Source of the DNA: an uncultured Sphingomonas sp.
GTDB taxonomy: Bacteria > Pseudomonadota > Alphaproteobacteria > Sphingomonadales > Sphingomonadaceae
NCBI GenBank assembly: GCA_946886645.1
Contig: CAMPIY010000012.1
Location: forward strand, 1 to 17,810
Reading direction: 5' to 3'
Length of the DNA stretch: 17,810 nt
Below, piece after piece: positions 16,127-17,810 of this stretch. The notes below the pieces were generated by a model. It was given only the letters and a program-made list of their open reading frames with translations. It ran no database searches and was not told where the DNA came from. A program made the position numbers and the translations under genes. Each line of letters opens with the position of its first letter. The stretch's first letter is position 1.

Positions 16127-16742
16127 GCCTTCGCGCCGAGCGGACGATCGCTTCGAAGTCGGGCAGCGATGCATCGAAATAATGCGATTTCGTCGCGTCG
16201 AGCAGGACGAGATAAAGCCTGCCGTCGATCACCGCCCCAACCGCCCGTCCGCGACGCCGAACCTCGTCCCCGTCGAGATGCTCGAAGTCATATTGAAAAC
16301 CGCCCGTGCCCAGGAAAGGACGCGGAATTAGACCGGTCGTCTTGAAGTCGACCGTCCCACCACGCACCCGGAAGAAGGTTTCGATCATCGCCGCCACCTC
16401 GGGCCCGGTCATGTTGGAGCGGAATTTCGGCACCTGGCGATCGTCGCGGCTGCGCTGGCGAACGATCGCCTTGCCGTCCTTCATCCCCGTCACGAAGCTG
16501 ATCGTGTCGAGATAAGGCCCGTTCTGGGTCCAATCCTCGACCGTCGAGATGTCATCGAACAGGGTCGTCGATTGCTTGTTCCATTCGCGCGGAGGAGTGA
16601 CGGCGACCGAGCCGTTGCCAACCCGGACCTCCTTTGCGCGGATCAACGAATAGCCGCCGAAACCGAAAGCGCCGCCGCCCGCGCCGCATGCGGACAGGCC
16701 CAGCGAGGAAAATCCCAGAAGGAAAAGTGCAAAACCCCGCAT
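16119..16742 (-). CDS. Putative lipoprotein of unknown function
   Basis: The protein has 207 residues. It has a lipoprotein signal: MRGFALFLLGFSSLGLSAC with lipobox LSAC and Cys19 as the expected lipidation site. A short glycine-rich linker follows, then a mixed alpha/beta domain with no family I can name (SVAVTPPREWNK, FFRVRGGTVDFKTTGL, VIDGRLYLVLLDA). The ATG at 16742 has GAGGAG about 7 nt upstream, overlapping the stop of the M48 protease gene, so the two are probably cotranscribed and coupled. The frame is open for 78 more codons upstream, but that is antisense-like sequence inside the protease gene. It is probably membrane-anchored in the periplasm. Confidence 0.85.
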   Translation of the reverse strand: MRGFALFLLGFSSLGLSACGAGGGAFGFGGYSLIRAKEVRVGNGSVAVTPPREWNKQSTTLFDDISTVEDWTQNGPYLDTISFVTGMKDGKAIVRQRSRDDRQVPKFRSNMTGPEVAAMIETFFRVRGGTVDFKTTGLIPRPFLGTGGFQYDFEHLDGDEVRRRGRAVGAVIDGRLYLVLLDATKSHYFDASLPDFEAIVRSARRLS

Positions 16743-16753
16743 CGAAACGCTCC

Positions 16754-17810
16754 TCAACCGACCATCATCTGGCGCACGAACGGTGCATCGGGGGCATCGG
16801 GCGCCATCTGGAGATAGCGGGCGAAGGCCGCCCTCGCCTCCACCGCCCTGCCCTGTTTCATCAGCATGATGCCGTGCCAGCGCCACGCATCGGGCGGCGC
16901 GTCGGGATAAAGGATCGCCGCCGCATAGCCCTGCGCCGCGCGGGTATCGTCGCCCCGCCGGTTCCTCAATCTCCAAATTTCGCCCTCGTGGAAACGGAGC
17001 AGACCGTTCCAGCCGTCCCTCGCGAGCGTTTCGACGATATATTGGCTTGCTCCGGGGTCGTTCAGCTTGACCTGGTCGTCGAGCAAGGTGGGCCGGATGT
17101 TGGCCAGCGCGGCCAGATAGCGATCCCGGTAGGCGTCGTAGGGCCTCCCCGGAACTTTGGCTTCAGCCGCGGAGATTTTCAGGTCGGCCATGCGCGATTC
17201 GGGCACGGGATGGGTCGAAAAGAGCGAGAAATCGCGCTCGCGCTTCTTGCGTCGATACTTGGCCGAGAGGTCGAGCTCAGCGATGAGTTGCTGCCAGGTT
17301 TCGCTCATCCCCGTTGGGTCGTAACCCGCCTCGGCCAGCAAGCGGACGCCCATCGCATCGGCCTCGGCCTCCATCGTTCGATTATATTTGAGGAGCGACA
17401 GGATCGCGCCGAGCTGGGCCAGTTGCACCAGGTCACCAGCGTAAATCTCCGCGGCTCCACCCGCAACGCCAGCTCCCATCGCCAGGAAGGAGAAGACATC
17501 CGTCTTGCGCCGCGTGTCCCGCCACAGGCGAAGCTGGTGCTTCCTCAGGAAATGCGCGCTTTCGTGCGCGATGACTCCAGCGAGCTGGGCTTCGTTGCGC
17601 ATCCGAAGGAGCAGGCCGGAGAAAACGACGGCAAAGCCGGTCGGAAACATGACCGCGTTGAACTCGGGAATCCGCGCCAGATAGATGCGCATATCCCTCG
17701 CGGCGGGGCCGCCGACGTTGCCGATCAACCCACCAAGGTAGCGGGTCAGCGCCGGGTCCTTGATGAGGAGGTTCGACCCGGCGACCTCCTCCTCGACCCG
17801 CTCCATCTGC
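16754..17810 (-). CDS. M48 family zinc metalloprotease, C-terminal part (N-terminus beyond window)
   Basis: At least 350 residues are visible and the frame is open to the window edge, where an N-terminal signal sequence would be expected. Counting from the methionine at 17806, the zinc motif HESAH is at 81-85 in a GVIAHESAHFLRKH helix. The third ligand lies in EAEADAMG (146-153). Hydrophobic residues at 106-140 between the two follow the M48 pattern. The C-terminal 60 residues resemble a TPR unit (WRWHGIMLMKQGRAVEARAAFARYL). The architecture is like that of periplasmic BepA/LoiP-type quality-control proteases, but the exact role is inferred. A lipoprotein gene follows after 11 bp. Confidence 0.93.
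   Translation of the reverse strand, partial: QMERVEEEVAGSNLLIKDPALTRYLGGLIGNVGGPAARDMRIYLARIPEFNAVMFPTGFAVVFSGLLLRMRNEAQLAGVIAHESAHFLRKHQLRLWRDTRRKTDVFSFLAMGAGVAGGAAEIYAGDLVQLAQLGAILSLLKYNRTMEAEADAMGVRLLAEAGYDPTGMSETWQQLIAELDLSAKYRRKKRERDFSLFSTHPVPESRMADLKISAAEAKVPGRPYDAYRDRYLAALANIRPTLLDDQVKLNDPGASQYIVETLARDGWNGLLRFHEGEIWRLRNRRGDDTRAAQGYAAAILYPDAPPDAWRWHGIMLMKQGRAVEARAAFARYLQMAPDAPDAPFVRQMMVG

Noticed and set aside
16743..16976. 78-codon extension of the lipoprotein
   Set aside because: It overlaps the M48 protease gene in another frame. The lipoprotein signal and ribosome-binding site fix the start at 16742.

Overview
The window is GC-rich bacterial chromosome, almost certainly from an alphaproteobacterium and most likely a sphingomonad (order Sphingomonadales). 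The reasons are the close family resemblance of ClpX, ClpP, Lon and trigger factor to that group, the tRNA-Leu next to tig, and the DUF3857 protein. This assignment comes from recognising protein families, not from a database search. I see no phage, transposon, CRISPR array or other mobile element.

The backbone is the alphaproteobacterial protein quality-control cluster tig - clpP - clpX - lon. All four genes are on the minus strand and read from right to left, but they are spread over about 15.5 kb with other genes between them. From right to left: an M48 metalloprotease (cut by the window edge) coupled to a small lipoprotein (16119-17810); two tiny proline-rich ORFs on the plus strand (15828-16126); tRNA-Leu(UAG) with its own promoter, then tig with an unusual His-rich and Lys/Ala-rich tail (14050-15712); a family 2 glycosyltransferase followed by proB and proA, tightly packed (10717-14016); clpP with a clear heat-shock-type promoter in front and a strong intrinsic terminator behind (9906-10696); a phosphate module made of a single ORF joining a Nudix domain to a PhoU-like DUF47 domain, followed by a Pit phosphate permease (7713-9903); a secreted helical-repeat protein and a short-chain dehydrogenase (5331-7644); clpX followed 3 nt later by a degenerate CPBP-type membrane protein (3354-5165); then a secreted DUF3857/transglutaminase-like protein on the plus strand (1374-3344), divergent from the 5' part of lon (1-1268).

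Trigger factor, ClpP, ClpX and Lon form the chaperone/AAA+ protease axis. Heat-shock-like promoter elements can be read upstream of clpP, clpX and lon, with quality falling in that order. The genes between them serve proline synthesis, lipid-linked sugar transfer and phosphate uptake.

The most interesting item is the Nudix-DUF47 fusion beside pit. It would physically join a phosphate-anhydride hydrolase domain, related to the diphosphoinositol polyphosphate phosphohydrolase type, to a PhoU-like regulator of the neighbouring transporter. It may be a phosphate-sensing arrangement, although an internal start could also produce DUF47 alone.
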